Shown: positions 1-9,358 of the stretch, one piece after another
Position numbering within the stretch: the stretch's first letter is position 1
How the letters are laid out: each line of letters starts with the position of its first letter
Source of the DNA: Parashewanella sp965200795
GTDB taxonomy: Bacteria > Pseudomonadota > Gammaproteobacteria > Enterobacterales > Shewanellaceae
Direction: 5' to 3'
Assembly (NCBI GenBank): GCA_965200795.1
Contig: CBDAVB010000027.1
Coordinates: 124,001-188,000 of the forward strand
DNA: 64,000 bases
Made by a program: the position numbers and the translations under genes
Notes under the pieces: model-generated
What the model was told of the DNA's origin: nothing
Databases searched by the model: none
What the model saw: the letters and a program-made list of their open reading frames with translations, nothing else

Positions 1-1159
1 TTTTAAAGTTTTCAGGAAGCTGCTCTGACCACAATACCGTGATATTGGGCTCCGGGCTCGGACCCATAGTGTAAAGCGTGTTCAGGAAACGAAAACTGTT
101 CTTAGTAACCAGAGTACGACCGTCTAAACCCGTTCCCGCGACGGATTCAGTAGCCCAGATTGGATCGCCTGAGAATAACTCGTCATATTCAGGAGTGCGT
201 AAGAAACGAACCATACGCAGTTTCATAACGAAATGGTCAATTATTTCCTGAGCTTGCTGCTCAGTGATCACCCCATTTTTAAGGTCGCGCTCAAAGTAGA
301 TATCCAGGAAAGTCGAAGTACGACCCAGAGACATCGCGGCGCCGTTTTGGCTTTTAACCGCAGCAAGGTAACCGAAGTAAGTCCATTGAACCGCTTCTTG
401 AGCGTTCAGTGCCGGACGTGAAATATCGAAACCGTATTTCGCGGCCATTTCTTTCATTTTGCCGAGCGCACGGTGCTGCTCCGCGATTTCCTCACGAAGT
501 CGCATGACTTCAGCCACTTTGTCACCAGACTCAAATTGAGTTTGTAAGGACTGGAACTGACTGTATTTGTCTTGCATCAAAAAGTCGATACCGTAAAGCG
601 CGATACGGCGGTAATCACCGATAATACGACCGCGACCATAAGCATCGGGTAAACCGGTTAATACGCCTGATTTACGGCAAGCCAGAATTTCAGGCGTGTA
701 TATGTCAAACACACCTTGATTGTGCGTTTTGCGAAGCTCTGAATAAACGTATTTAACATCAGCGTCTAATTCACGGTCGTAAGCTTTGCAAGAACCTTCA
801 ACCATGCGAATACCGCCGTTAGGCAGCATGCCGCGTTTTAACGGTGCTTCGGTTTGAAGCCCTACGATAGTTTCAAGATCTTTATTGATGTAACCGGCAT
901 CGTGAGAAGTGATGGTTGAAACAACTTTAGTATCGAAATCCACAGGCGCGTGAGTGCTGTTTTCCTGCTTGATACCCTCCATCACTTTAGCCCAAAGCGT
1001 GTCAGTCGCTTCTGTCGCACCGGCCAGGAAAGATTCATCGCCTTCATACGGAGTATAGTTTTGTTGAATAAAGTCACGGACGTTAACTTCTGATTTCCAG
1101 TCGCCTGGTTGTAATCCTTCCCAAGCTTTACTGAATATCTCTGCATTTTCGGTTTTCAT
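1..1159 (-). CDS. pflB: Formate acetyltransferase (pyruvate formate-lyase), N-terminal part, cut by window edge
   Basis: Reading the minus strand from an ATG at 1157-1159 gives an open frame to the window edge, about 386 residues starting MKTENAEIFSKAWEGL, which is the N-terminal half of PflB. The enzyme is the cytoplasmic glycyl-radical enzyme that converts pyruvate and CoA to acetyl-CoA and formate without oxygen. Recognisable family segments include GSCKAYDRELDADVKYVYSE, GRGRIIGDYRRIALYGID and the stretch ending MGPSPEPNITVLWSEQLP. The catalytic Cys pair and the glycyl-radical Gly lie beyond the edge. An AAGG ribosome-binding site precedes the ATG. With adhE elsewhere in the window it indicates mixed-acid fermentation. 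The family call is near certain; completeness of the gene cannot be judged here. Confidence 0.97.
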   Translation of the reverse strand, partial: MKTENAEIFSKAWEGLQPGDWKSEVNVRDFIQQNYTPYEGDESFLAGATEATDTLWAKVMEGIKQENSTHAPVDFDTKVVSTITSHDAGYINKDLETIVGLQTEAPLKRGMLPNGGIRMVEGSCKAYDRELDADVKYVYSELRKTHNQGVFDIYTPEILACRKSGVLTGLPDAYGRGRIIGDYRRIALYGIDFLMQDKYSQFQSLQTQFESGDKVAEVMRLREEIAEQHRALGKMKEMAAKYGFDISRPALNAQEAVQWTYFGYLAAVKSQNGAAMSLGRTSTFLDIYFERDLKNGVITEQQAQEIIDHFVMKLRMVRFLRTPEYDELFSGDPIWATESVAGTGLDGRTLVTKNSFRFLNTLYTMGPSPEPNITVLWSEQLPENFK

Positions 1160-1756
1160 ACCACTACCTTCTAAGTGAAATAATGCAAATCGGCCTATGA
1201 ACCGCAACCAACCCATAAATCATCATAGAAGTCGCGGGAGCACTGGTCAGCATCTGAAATTAAAATGATATCTTGGTTTGTTTGTCACTGATCACTGAAT
1301 GAGTGAGAATAAGCAAAAAACAATTCAAAATACCATTGCGGTTAATTGGTCTTACCAATTTTGATATCAGCGATGCTATCACAATTCAGACCTATTCGCA
1401 TCAAACGTCAGCACTTTATTGTTAATTTTGTTATCTAGGTAGCATTTTATATGAGCGGATTAATCGGAAATTTGATATTTAATCTCTTAGGGTTCAATTC
1501 CCCGCGGCTCGCTGCGGTTTGTAATCAGAAGAGGTAATGTTAATACCCCGCTTTCGCTTTGCGAAAGTCTGAGCGAAGATAGCTTGCTGCGGGGGATTAT
1601 TTATTAAACAAGCAAAGCCTGAAATTTAAGCTATAGTTTAGCGTTAGTTAATGTTTGAAAATTTTTTTAAGAAAACTATCAGATAATGTGGAATTTTGCA
1701 CTCTGTCTCAGGGTCTTTCACTCATAATTGAACATTCTGCGTAATGGGGATAATTC
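1160..1756. other. Divergent intergenic region pflB / doxX with palindromes
   Basis: This 597-bp gap holds the promoters of pflB (leftward) and doxX (rightward) and no gene that I recognise. Between about 1494 and 1610 there is a palindrome cluster: a CCCCGC... arm near 1546 and a matching ...GCGGGG arm near 1590, enclosing a perfect 7-bp hairpin CTTTCGC-TTT-GCGAAAG. A related CCCCGCGGCTCGCTGCGG segment lies just before it. This looks like an intergenic repeat of the kind scattered through such genomes. No exact FNR site (TTGAT-N4-ATCAA) could be found, although one would be expected upstream of pflB. Confidence 0.5.
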
Positions 1757-2350
1757 ATGGACTTAAGTCAATTTTATAAAAAATGCCTTGGTTGCATAGG
1801 TTGTATTGAAGGGCTGGCGCCGCTTGCGCTAAGAATCTATTTGGCGCCCGTGCTACTTCAGGCCGGCTACAATAAATTCAGTCATTTTAGTGATACGGTA
1901 GCTTGGTTTGGAAATCCTGAATGGGGTTTAGGATTACCTTTTCCCGCTCTAATGGCAACTTTGGCTGTCGCAACCGAACTGGTTGGTTCCGCGTTACTGC
2001 TTATCGGCTTGGCTACACGACTGGTTGCGATTCCGTTGATGGTGACAATGTTAGTTGCCGCTTTTACCGTGCATTGGCAAAACGGCTGGTTGGCGATTGC
2101 CGATCCGAGCTCATGGCTGGCGAATGAGCAAGTAATGGCATCAGCAGATAAGCTTTCAAGAGCTAAAGATATTTTACAAGAATACGGTAACTATGATTGG
2201 TTAACATCGTCTGGTAATTTCGTTGTGCTAAATAACGGTATTGAATTCGCGATTACTTATTTCATCATGTTGTTTGCGGTATTCGTAATGGGCGGCGGTC
2301 GTTATTTCAGCCTTGATTACTATATCGCTAAGAAAAACGGCTTAGCTTAA
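1757..2350 (+). CDS. DoxX family membrane protein
   Basis: A 197-residue protein with about four hydrophobic segments. The family hallmarks are visible: an N-terminal helix with LRIYLAPVLLQAGYNKF, then a Pro-rich turn (GLPFPALMATLAVATELVGSALLLIGLATRL) and a third helix with the MLVAAFTVHWQNGW motif. DoxX proteins are small inner-membrane proteins linked to redox or quinone-related functions, but a precise role is rarely known. A segment of about 60 residues inserted before the last helix (LANEQVMAS to NNGIEFA) is soluble and makes this protein somewhat longer than the common 130-150 residues. It is followed by a hairpin terminator and then a nitroreductase gene. The family is clear; the function is unassigned. 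Confidence 0.85.
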   Translation: MDLSQFYKKCLGCIGCIEGLAPLALRIYLAPVLLQAGYNKFSHFSDTVAWFGNPEWGLGLPFPALMATLAVATELVGSALLLIGLATRLVAIPLMVTMLVAAFTVHWQNGWLAIADPSSWLANEQVMASADKLSRAKDILQEYGNYDWLTSSGNFVVLNNGIEFAITYFIMLFAVFVMGGGRYFSLDYYIAKKNGLA

Positions 2351-2368
2351 AAAATGGCAATTAACGAG

Positions 2369-2394
2369 AACCGCGAGATTTTCTTGCGGTTTTC
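2369..2394 (+). terminator. Intrinsic terminator after doxX
   Basis: The hairpin AACCGCGAGA / TCTTGCGGTT (10 pairs with one G-U, loop of 3) lies 19 bp after the doxX stop and runs into TTTTCTG. It probably ends the doxX transcript. Confidence 0.65.
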
Positions 2395-2520
2395 TGCGTT
2401 CCTTGATCTTGTTTTATCCAGAATTGATCTTTTCAATTCAGATTACTTGGATTTTGCATTGAATCTCGCAAAAGGTAATTGTATATTCGGAGAATATGAT
2501 ACAAACAACAGGAATTATTT

Positions 2521-3069
2521 TTGGAAGCTAGAGAATTACTTCTTACCCGGCAATCATCTCCTCGTCTTATTGAGCCGGGCCCTGATGAAGAGCAGCTTGA
2601 GTTTATTTTAAACGCCGGTGTCCGGGTACCCGATCATGCCGGCCTTACACCTTGGGAGTTTATTGTCATTGAAGGCGAGGGCACGAAAAAGTTTTCTGAC
2701 ATTTTAGTCAAAGCGGCTAAAAGAAATGAAGCGCCTCTTCAAGCGATTGATAAGGCGGCAATGATGCCGTTCAGAGCTCCAATGATTATTGCGGTTGTAG
2801 CCAAATATCGGGAGCATTTCAAGGTGCCTAAGATTGAGCAAGCTATTTCCGCGGGCTGCGCTGTAATGGCCATGCAACAAGCCACTTTCACTTTAGGTTT
2901 AGGTAGTATTTGGCGTACAGGTGAATATGCGTTTAATACGACGGTTAAGCGTGAAATGGCGATCAATGACAATGATGAAATCGTCGGCTTCCTTTATATC
3001 GGTACACCTCCGTTTAAAGTACCGCTAAAACCAATACGAGCAGGTAAAGACTTCACACGTTATTTATAA
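2521..3069 (+). CDS. ydjA: NAD(P)H nitroreductase, YdjA type
   Basis: A 182-residue protein, the usual length of the minimal nitroreductases of the YdjA group (about 183). It starts MEARELLLTRQSSPRLIEPGP, where the RQSSPRL segment matches the FMN-phosphate binding stretch of the family. It also has the RVPDHAGLTPWEFIVIEG, APMIIAVVAKYREH-KVP and SAGCAVMAMQQATFTLGLGSIWRTG segments of YdjA. It is expected to be a cytoplasmic homodimer that binds FMN and reduces nitro compounds or similar substrates with NAD(P)H; the physiological substrate is unknown. The start used here is TTG at 2521, because the next Met is too far inside the conserved N-terminus; AGGA about 10 bp upstream may serve as the ribosome-binding site. 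Confidence 0.9.
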   Translation: MEARELLLTRQSSPRLIEPGPDEEQLEFILNAGVRVPDHAGLTPWEFIVIEGEGTKKFSDILVKAAKRNEAPLQAIDKAAMMPFRAPMIIAVVAKYREHFKVPKIEQAISAGCAVMAMQQATFTLGLGSIWRTGEYAFNTTVKREMAINDNDEIVGFLYIGTPPFKVPLKPIRAGKDFTRYL

Positions 3070-3169
3070 GTTATTTATTATTAATATTTACCCATAATTC
3101 ACAGTTTAGATTTTTTTGATGCTACAGTTTAGTGACAGGTCATCAGAACAACTTGATGTGGAGTATTGA

Positions 3170-3670
3170 ATGCCTTTAATTACCACCGAGCGATTATCGA
3201 TCCGTTTTGTCGGGGATGAAGATTTGGATTTCATTTTTGAAGTGGTTAATTCACCCGGCTATATTCGTTTTATCGGTGATAACCGGGTTAGAACTAAAGA
3301 GCACGCCAAAGCTTATATTATGAACGGCCCTAAAACCAGTTATCAGCAATATGGTTTTGGTCTTTTTCATGTCAGCATAAAAAGCACGGGTGAAGCTATC
3401 GGTTTAGCTGGCTTAACTAAAAGGGAATACCTGTCATTCCCTGAATTAGGTTACGCGCTTTTACCCCGATACTGGGGTAACGGATACGCAAAAGAAGCAG
3501 CAAAATCTGTGGTGAACTTTGGATATCAAGAGCTGGATATAAAAAGGATTATGGCACTGGTCAAACATGATAATCCCGGCTCGCAGTCGGTACTAAGAAG
3601 TGTCGGCTTTAAAAACATCAGAGATATCGCCGTACCTGATGAAGATGAGCCTATGCTGTTAATGGGCTAA
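3170..3670 (+). CDS. GNAT family N-acetyltransferase (RimJ/RimL-like)
   Basis: A 166-residue protein with the order expected for the Acetyltransf_3 branch of GNAT enzymes: an N-terminal strand (TTERLSIRFVGDEDLDFIFEVVNSPG), a central strand (IGLAGLTKREYLSFPELGYALLPRYWGNGYAKEAAKSVVNFGY) and the C-terminal HDNPGSQSVLRSVGFK. The motif YWGNGYAKEA is the acetyl-CoA pyrophosphate-binding loop (Q/R-x-x-G-x-G/A). Such enzymes acetylate small amines, peptides or ribosomal proteins; the substrate here is unknown. A GGAG element lies 7 bp before the ATG (gatgtGGAGtattgaATG). It stands alone, with mobile-element remnants downstream. Confidence 0.88.
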   Translation: MPLITTERLSIRFVGDEDLDFIFEVVNSPGYIRFIGDNRVRTKEHAKAYIMNGPKTSYQQYGFGLFHVSIKSTGEAIGLAGLTKREYLSFPELGYALLPRYWGNGYAKEAAKSVVNFGYQELDIKRIMALVKHDNPGSQSVLRSVGFKNIRDIAVPDEDEPMLLMG

Positions 3671-3691
3671 AATCTATTTTTATGATGAGTC

Positions 3692-3790
3692 TGATACCCC
3701 GTCCAATTTCATTTGTTAGCTTCAGCTCAAAGCAGAATGCCCGGTTCCGCAGTAGTGGCGAAGATGTTCTGTGATCTTACGGCACAATAG
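3692..3790 (+). repeat. Partial copy of MITE-like repeat family 1 (left end)
   Basis: About 90 bp starting CCCCGTCC-ATTTCATTTG-TTAGCTTCAGCTCAA is a diverged copy of the left end of the complete element at 9097-9356, with the shared words TTAGCTTCAGCTCAA and GTGGCGAAGAT in the same order and spacing. No matching right end is seen, so this is a truncated copy. The following 3791-4286 carries no gene or motif that I can recognise. Confidence 0.6.
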
Positions 3791-4286
3791 CGTGAAAACT
3801 TATTTTTATGCCAGTAATCATCATCAAAGAAATTCCCTCACAGTATCATCGCAGTCCGGTTAATTTTTTATCTGTTGGTTTGGATGCTGCTTATTTAATG
3901 ATTCCGGTCGCTTGACATTCGTGTTTTTAATAGCGTTTATAATTTATCCGGTCGCAACTGATGTTTTTCGCTGTTTTCGAATAATGACCAGTCAGATCCC
4001 GCTTTTTAAACGATAACAGGAAATCAAGATCCCGTTTGGTAACCATGACTTAGGTGCGGTTCCTTGCGCATGACGATTTCTTTAGCCTTTAGAAATGTTG
4101 ATATAGCCATTTTCTAAAAGGAAACTCATATTGCTTAATTCTAATAAAAACTCAATATTAACAAATCGTTTTGAATTCTTCAGCCGCTGAATATTATATA
4201 GGTAAAAAAATGCTAAGTATTTATTTCACAACGACTCAGGCTCAATTATAGACTGGAAATAGCAAAATTTAATTGGGTCCGGAAAA

Positions 4287-7200
4287 ATGGCTTCTGCTAA
4301 TTCAACAATCGATGAAACTTCAAATATTCATTACAAATATATTTGTGATGAGTTAAAACAAAATCTTGACGAAGCGGTTCTCTATCTTCAATTTAAGCAA
4401 TCTTACTACTACTCTGAACGCTATCCAAATACACAAAAATTAGAAGAAGCTTACCACTCACTGACCGCTGAGCAGCAACAAAAACTTAAAACATTCTTTG
4501 AAAAAGCGGCTCAATCCTCACAAACAGCCCGCGGGTCAGAAATTAAAGGCAAAAGTGAGGTTCAGCGGTACAATAAAAAACCGGCTCCCTTACCAGATTT
4601 CACCTGCCCGAATCGCAATTATAAGCCTCATACAACACAGTATAAACAGACTCATACCAATAGTATCGATAAGATAAACCGCTGCGGTACGGTTAAAGCG
4701 ATTAATCAGGTTATTATTAACACTTTCTGCGCGTGTGAAAAAAACGCCACGCCTTGCGATAGTCGAATTTACCACTCAATTCTTCACAAGTGCTTAGATT
4801 TACTGTCAAAAAAAGGAAATGAAGATTTCAATATCTCCCTTAAAGAGTTAATAAGCCTTAATCCCATACGAGGATCAAAAACGGGATCCGTGTGCGTCTT
4901 ACTTCTTAAAATATGCGCTAAAACTCATAACAGCTCTTATGTGCGAAAGCTGTTTTTCGGCGACGAAAATAGCCCGAGCCTTATGAAAAAATGGAGAGTA
5001 ACGCCCGATGAAAAAATTTATAGCGCCGCTGTAAAAGTATGCGCCAACACAAAGAATACGCGATTATTTAACAGGCTTTTTAAGGAAATGTCCGAAGCGA
5101 TAGCACATGGCGGTTCCTTAACCGCGAATCAAATAATGTGCACTGAACTGCTTAAGTACTACTCGGCAGTGAATGACACTACGGCCGTCCGGGAATTACT
5201 TTTCGGCTGCGACGGTAAAAACAGTTTAATGAGTAAATGGGCGGTACAAGAAGATTCCCCGATTTATACCGTGGTTATTATTTTTTGCACTCAGACACTG
5301 AATGAAACCTTGTTTGAGGAGGTGCATGAGGCGGCACTAAAAAAAATAACCGAAGGAGCAATCGTTCCTGACCACTATTTCTCCGCCGCACTGGCTCATT
5401 ATTACTTAAAAATTAAAAATACTGATGCCTACAGGGAATTAATTTTGGACAATGAAAAATCCAGGAGTCTAATCAAGCGATGGCAATTAAAGCCTGACAT
5501 TAATGTTTTCAACATCGGCTTTTCTTTGTGCGCTGACAAGCGAGATGAAATATTATTTAAGGACTTGTTCTCATTGATGATGGCCGAAATAAATGACGAC
5601 ATGATTGAAGCAAATGAGATAACCTGCATGGACATTCTGATTTACTGCGAAAGCGTTAAAAACGATATCGTCACTCAGAAATTACTTTTAGACTGCGACG
5701 GTAAAAAAAGCTTAATATCACAGTGGGGACTGGAAAGATCTCATCATTTTTACGGTGCCGCTTTTAAGGTATGTGCGGCAACGTTAAACTATCAACTTTT
5801 TGATAGCATATATCAGCAAATGCTTGACAACAACATCAGACCTGAAGGGGCGGCCGTCGTCTCTTTGCTTAATTACTATTTAGCGGCTAAAGACTACAAA
5901 GCCACCGAAGCGTTAATGCTCGGGAGCCGCGAAGTAAACAGCCTGATCAGTCAGTGGGGTCAGCAAGATAACATGCTCATTTACAGTGCCGCGATTAAAG
6001 TCTGTACCGCCACACTCATACTCAGCCGCCGCTTATTTGGACAGATATATCAAATCATCCGCCGCAAAATAACTCAGCGCAAGTTTACCGCAAATGAATC
6101 ACTATGCGTTAATCTTCTTGTTTACTTCGCCGCCCTGAAAGATGCCGCCGCCGCGTCTGAGTTGCTCATTAACACAGACACAAAGGACAGCCTGATGAGC
6201 CAGTGGGGCATAACGCCTAACATCAGAATTTACTGCGCCGCCATTACTGTATGCGCTGAAACACAGGATCAGACGCTGTTTAACACATTATATCAATCGA
6301 TACGTTGCGAAATAGAAACTCAACTAATGACTCCTGACGCACACTTATGTAACCATCTTTTGTGTTACTTCGCGAGCGTGAATGATTACCGCGCCGCATA
6401 TCAGGTGTTATTTTCAGATGAAGACTGTGATTTTACAAAGTTAAATGATACAGAATTCAGACGTTCATCCGAGGATATAATATACAGAGTAAAAGAGTCA
6501 TCAACCCCCGCGCCTTTATCCGACGCGCCGTCAAAGACGCACGCAATTAATTCTACCGATTCGTTAATAAGACGTTGGAATATCACTCCACTCGCAATGC
6601 TCTTAGACGGAGCTATCTCAGCCTATGATAAACTGAGACGTCCTGAGTGGGTAACTCAGGCATTAAAGGTTTTGATTTTAGAGCGGAAGGTCGAACCGAA
6701 GCAGACGAGCTTTCTTCATCTTCTTGAGCACTTTTCTCAAGAAGGTAATATCTCAGCGGCTGAGACTTTATTTTTTGAAAAGATAACCCAGGTGACTGTT
6801 ACCCCTGAAGGCATCGCAGTCCTTCCCGCTGATATCCGTAAATCCGTCACAAGCGCCGGCGCAAGTGACAGAGATTACAACCGGGAACGGGACGCGAACC
6901 TTAACGTGCTGTCTGATAAAGATTATGCCCCGGTTTTTGATAACACAACAGCCGCTGACAGCCCGGGTTTAATGAGCGATTCCGCGGCAAAGGAACCGGC
7001 ATGCCGTTACACAATAGCGTGGGATATCACCCATGATGAAGTTACTTTCGCTGCTTTTCTCATGTTTTGTTTTAAAAACAAACAAGCCGGGCTTGCAAAA
7101 AAAATGATGGACATGTGCGGACAATATAACATCACAATTACACCGACAATACAGGCGTTATTCGCGATACAGGAATCGAGTGAATTTAAAGCACAACTTC

Positions 7201-7583
7201 GGCGGGGAATTGACAATAATACATTCCGGGAGAATCTCGGTCTGAAAGACGGGGAATTAAATCTTCATATTTCGGCTGTTTTCCGGGACATAAAAAAAAG
7301 CAAAGAAACCACTTTGGGATTACCTTTTGAATTTGCGAAGCAACTGTGGTTTTACCACCTTGAAAAAGATGAGACAATTACCGTTCTTGTTACAGGATAT
7401 CATGGTAACACTAAGCTCAGACAGCAACTACTTGAGTTCGCCGATGAAAATGACTTTCAGATTTTTATCGCTCCGGATAACCCGGGCAAGTTGGTTATCC
7501 CCCCAAGGGTGATTTTTGGATCTAATCATATGAAACTGACCTCCGACGTTTTGAAGTCAATATCAGACTCCGGAAACTCCTAG
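4287..7583 (+). CDS. Large PPR-like repeat protein with C-terminal Smr-like domain
   Basis: A 1098-residue protein without signal peptide or membrane segment. Its middle is built from at least seven units of about 80 residues. Each opens with SL(M/I)xxW..P....IY.AA.KVCA (near residues 231, 313, 393, 475, 552, 635 and 760) and carries two helical hairpins that resemble pentatricopeptide repeats, for example LFDSIYQQMLDNNIRPEG. PPR arrays bind single-stranded RNA and are mainly eukaryotic. The last 110 residues contain LNLH (near 990), then VLVTGYHG (near 1035) and NPGKLVIP, the order of the Smr nuclease domain (LDLH, TGxG, NPG). The Asp of LDLH is Asn here, so nuclease activity is doubtful. 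The stop codon lies at the edge of a mobile repeat. An RNA-binding role is an inference; a secreted effector is an alternative. Confidence 0.7.
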   Translation: MASANSTIDETSNIHYKYICDELKQNLDEAVLYLQFKQSYYYSERYPNTQKLEEAYHSLTAEQQQKLKTFFEKAAQSSQTARGSEIKGKSEVQRYNKKPAPLPDFTCPNRNYKPHTTQYKQTHTNSIDKINRCGTVKAINQVIINTFCACEKNATPCDSRIYHSILHKCLDLLSKKGNEDFNISLKELISLNPIRGSKTGSVCVLLLKICAKTHNSSYVRKLFFGDENSPSLMKKWRVTPDEKIYSAAVKVCANTKNTRLFNRLFKEMSEAIAHGGSLTANQIMCTELLKYYSAVNDTTAVRELLFGCDGKNSLMSKWAVQEDSPIYTVVIIFCTQTLNETLFEEVHEAALKKITEGAIVPDHYFSAALAHYYLKIKNTDAYRELILDNEKSRSLIKRWQLKPDINVFNIGFSLCADKRDEILFKDLFSLMMAEINDDMIEANEITCMDILIYCESVKNDIVTQKLLLDCDGKKSLISQWGLERSHHFYGAAFKVCAATLNYQLFDSIYQQMLDNNIRPEGAAVVSLLNYYLAAKDYKATEALMLGSREVNSLISQWGQQDNMLIYSAAIKVCTATLILSRRLFGQIYQIIRRKITQRKFTANESLCVNLLVYFAALKDAAAASELLINTDTKDSLMSQWGITPNIRIYCAAITVCAETQDQTLFNTLYQSIRCEIETQLMTPDAHLCNHLLCYFASVNDYRAAYQVLFSDEDCDFTKLNDTEFRRSSEDIIYRVKESSTPAPLSDAPSKTHAINSTDSLIRRWNITPLAMLLDGAISAYDKLRRPEWVTQALKVLILERKVEPKQTSFLHLLEHFSQEGNISAAETLFFEKITQVTVTPEGIAVLPADIRKSVTSAGASDRDYNRERDANLNVLSDKDYAPVFDNTTAADSPGLMSDSAAKEPACRYTIAWDITHDEVTFAAFLMFCFKNKQAGLAKKMMDMCGQYNITITPTIQALFAIQESSEFKAQLRRGIDNNTFRENLGLKDGELNLHISAVFRDIKKSKETTLGLPFEFAKQLWFYHLEKDETITVLVTGYHGNTKLRQQLLEFADENDFQIFIAPDNPGKLVIPPRVIFGSNHMKLTSDVLKSISDSGNS

Positions 7584-7650
7584 TGCCCCGTCCGGTTGCA
7601 TTTGATGTTTTCAGCGGTTTGTAAAGCGGTCATATGCAAAGAAGATTTAC
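7580..7650 (+). repeat. Partial copy of MITE family 1 (one end)
   Basis: CTAGTGCCCCGTCCGGTTGC and the following 50 bp match, in inverted orientation, the right end of the full element at 9097-9356 (about 65 bp, ending near ...GCGGTCATATGCAAAGA). The TAG of this end is also the stop codon of the PPR-like gene. The stretch from 7651 to 7975 shows no gene. Confidence 0.65.
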
Positions 7651-7975
7651 GATGAATCGGTACTTAAACACATAAAAATAATCGATTGAATTCATTAGGA
7701 GGTAATAATTCATCAGACATCATGAGTTTTATGCTTCGAGCTGTTTGGGGTTTTCGCTATATCAACCCCTTGGCTTCGAACGTTTTTAGCATCTGATTTA
7801 CAGTCGGAGGAGTAACTTGAAAATACGTAAAAAAATCAGTGGCGCCGGTGAAACTTTATTTAACTTAAGGTACATATTTATGAACTAAAGTGAAATTTTA
7901 TGATACACCGCAAAGTTTTTACAAATTTCGTGAGTTAAAATATTTTAAACGACTACTTACTTCAGTTTTTGAGTA

Positions 7976-9096
7976 TATACCCGTGATCATTCAAGATGCG
8001 ATTTTTTCAAACAAAGGCTTGCAATTTTCTGTAATGAGATCATCATAGCAACATGATTGAAATATCCTTAACCAAAGAAGAAAAACATTCTCTGGAATCA
8101 CGACATAAATCGTCAAGTGATAGCCGTGAATGTGACCGAATTAAAGTTGTTCTGTTACGTTCAGAAGGCTGGTCTTATTCTTTAATTGCTCAAGCGTTAC
8201 GGATAGATAAAACAACAGTCAAACGTCATTTTGATGACTATCAATCTCAAGAAAAACTGAAACCCGAAAATGGCGGTTCAGTCAGTCGGCTCACTCCAGA
8301 GCAAACCGAGTTTTTGATAGCCCATTTAACAAAATTCACTTTCGCTCATACACATCAAATTGTGAGTTATATTGATGAAACCTTTGGTGTGAAATTTACG
8401 GTTGCAGGGTTAAACAAATGGCTGCATCGCAATGGCTTCAGTTACAAAAAGCCTAAGGGTGTTCCCCATAAATTTGATGAGCAAAAGCAAGCCGAATTTA
8501 AAGAAAAATACGAGACATTAAAGGCCGAAAAGCCTGATAATGAGCCAATTGTATTTATGGACGCTGTCCATCCTACCATGGCAACAAAGCTGTCTTACGG
8601 TTGGATAAAAAGAGGTGAAGATAAGCTGATTAACACCACAGGCAGCCGTACTCGCTTGAATATTATTGGTGGCATTCAGCTGGGGAAGTTGGCTGAAACT
8701 GTGACAGCCCAATATGAGCGCGTCAACCAAGAATCTGTTGTGGATTTTTTAGTAAAACTGAAAGCTCAACATTCTAAAGCTGAGCGTATTCACCTCATCT
8801 TAGATGGTGCTGCTTATCACCGAGCAGGCAGCGTAAAAGAAAAAGCAAAGGAGCTGAAAATCGAGCTTCATTACTTACCACCATACAGTCCGAATTTAAA
8901 CCCAATTGAGCGGCTCTGGAAAGTAATGAATGAGCATGTGAGAAATAATGAATATTTTGCTTCAGCCAAAGAATTCCGAAAACGGATAAATCATTTTTTC
9001 GATGTCAAACTTCCAGAAATCGCGGATACTTTAACGAGTAGGATTACTGACAACTTTCAAACGCTCACATCTGCAACTTGAATTTGCTTGGGTATA
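7976..9096 (+). mobile_element. IS630-family insertion sequence
   Basis: An element of about 1.12 kb bounded by imperfect inverted repeats: TATACCCGTGATCATTCAAG on the left, and TATACCCAAGCAAATTCAAG as the reverse complement of the right end. It sits at a TA dinucleotide at both ends, the target that IS630/Tc1-mariner elements duplicate. It encodes one transposase (8053-9081) that has no internal disruption, so it may be active. It lies between two ends of MITE family 1. Confidence 0.88.
8053..9081 (+). CDS. IS630-family transposase
   Basis: A 342-residue transposase. Residues 1 to about 130 form two helix-turn-helix modules (GWSYSLIAQALRIDKTTVKRH, then TVAGLNKWLHRNGFSYKKPKG) that bind the element ends. 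The DDE catalytic domain follows, with the three acidic residues in IVFMDAVHP, IHLILDGAAYH and the NLNPIERLWK motif typical of IS630. The length and the complete triad suggest a functional cut-and-paste enzyme. The ATG start lies about 75 bp inside the left inverted repeat. Confidence 0.95.
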   Translation: MIEISLTKEEKHSLESRHKSSSDSRECDRIKVVLLRSEGWSYSLIAQALRIDKTTVKRHFDDYQSQEKLKPENGGSVSRLTPEQTEFLIAHLTKFTFAHTHQIVSYIDETFGVKFTVAGLNKWLHRNGFSYKKPKGVPHKFDEQKQAEFKEKYETLKAEKPDNEPIVFMDAVHPTMATKLSYGWIKRGEDKLINTTGSRTRLNIIGGIQLGKLAETVTAQYERVNQESVVDFLVKLKAQHSKAERIHLILDGAAYHRAGSVKEKAKELKIELHYLPPYSPNLNPIERLWKVMNEHVRNNEYFASAKEFRKRINHFFDVKLPEIADTLTSRITDNFQTLTSAT

Positions 9097-9356
9097 ACTA
9101 GTACTCCGTCCGGTTGCATTTGTTAGCTTCAGCTCAAGGCAGAGCGTCCAGTTCAAGGTGCGGTGGCGAAGATATGCTGGAGTATTGTCACTGCAACGAA
9201 GAAACGGCCGTTCTGCCCTGAGCCCGTAGGGTGATTCGTAAAGCGGCCATCTGGCTGCGTTAGATTTGATTGACGAATACGCCCGCACAAATCTGTCTTG
9301 CATATGGCCGCTTTACGAACCACTGAAAACATCAAATGCAACCGGACGGGCACTAG
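9097..9356. repeat. Complete MITE-like element, family 1
   Basis: About 260 bp bounded by inverted repeats with a perfect 17-bp core CCGTCCGGTTGCATTTG (9107-9123) and its complement CAAATGCAACCGGACGG (9333-9349), each flanked outside by CTAG. It has no coding capacity of its own. Partial copies lie at 3692-3790 and 7580-7650. The left end abuts the IS630 element directly. It fits a non-autonomous transposon whose transposase is not in this window. Confidence 0.7.
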
Positions 9357-9358
9357 AT

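Noticed and set aside
1160..1500. Possible FNR sites upstream of pflB
   Set aside because: Only half-sites such as TTGATATCA were found; no TTGAT-N4-ATCAA match, so not reported as a feature.
1485..1515. GGGTTCAATTCCC resembles a tRNA T-arm
   Set aside because: No cloverleaf can be drawn around it; the following CCGCGGCTCGCTGCGG belongs to a palindromic intergenic repeat.
2354..2611. 85-codon open frame between doxX and ydjA
   Set aside because: It spans the doxX terminator hairpin and overlaps the start of ydjA, with no ribosome-binding site or family match.
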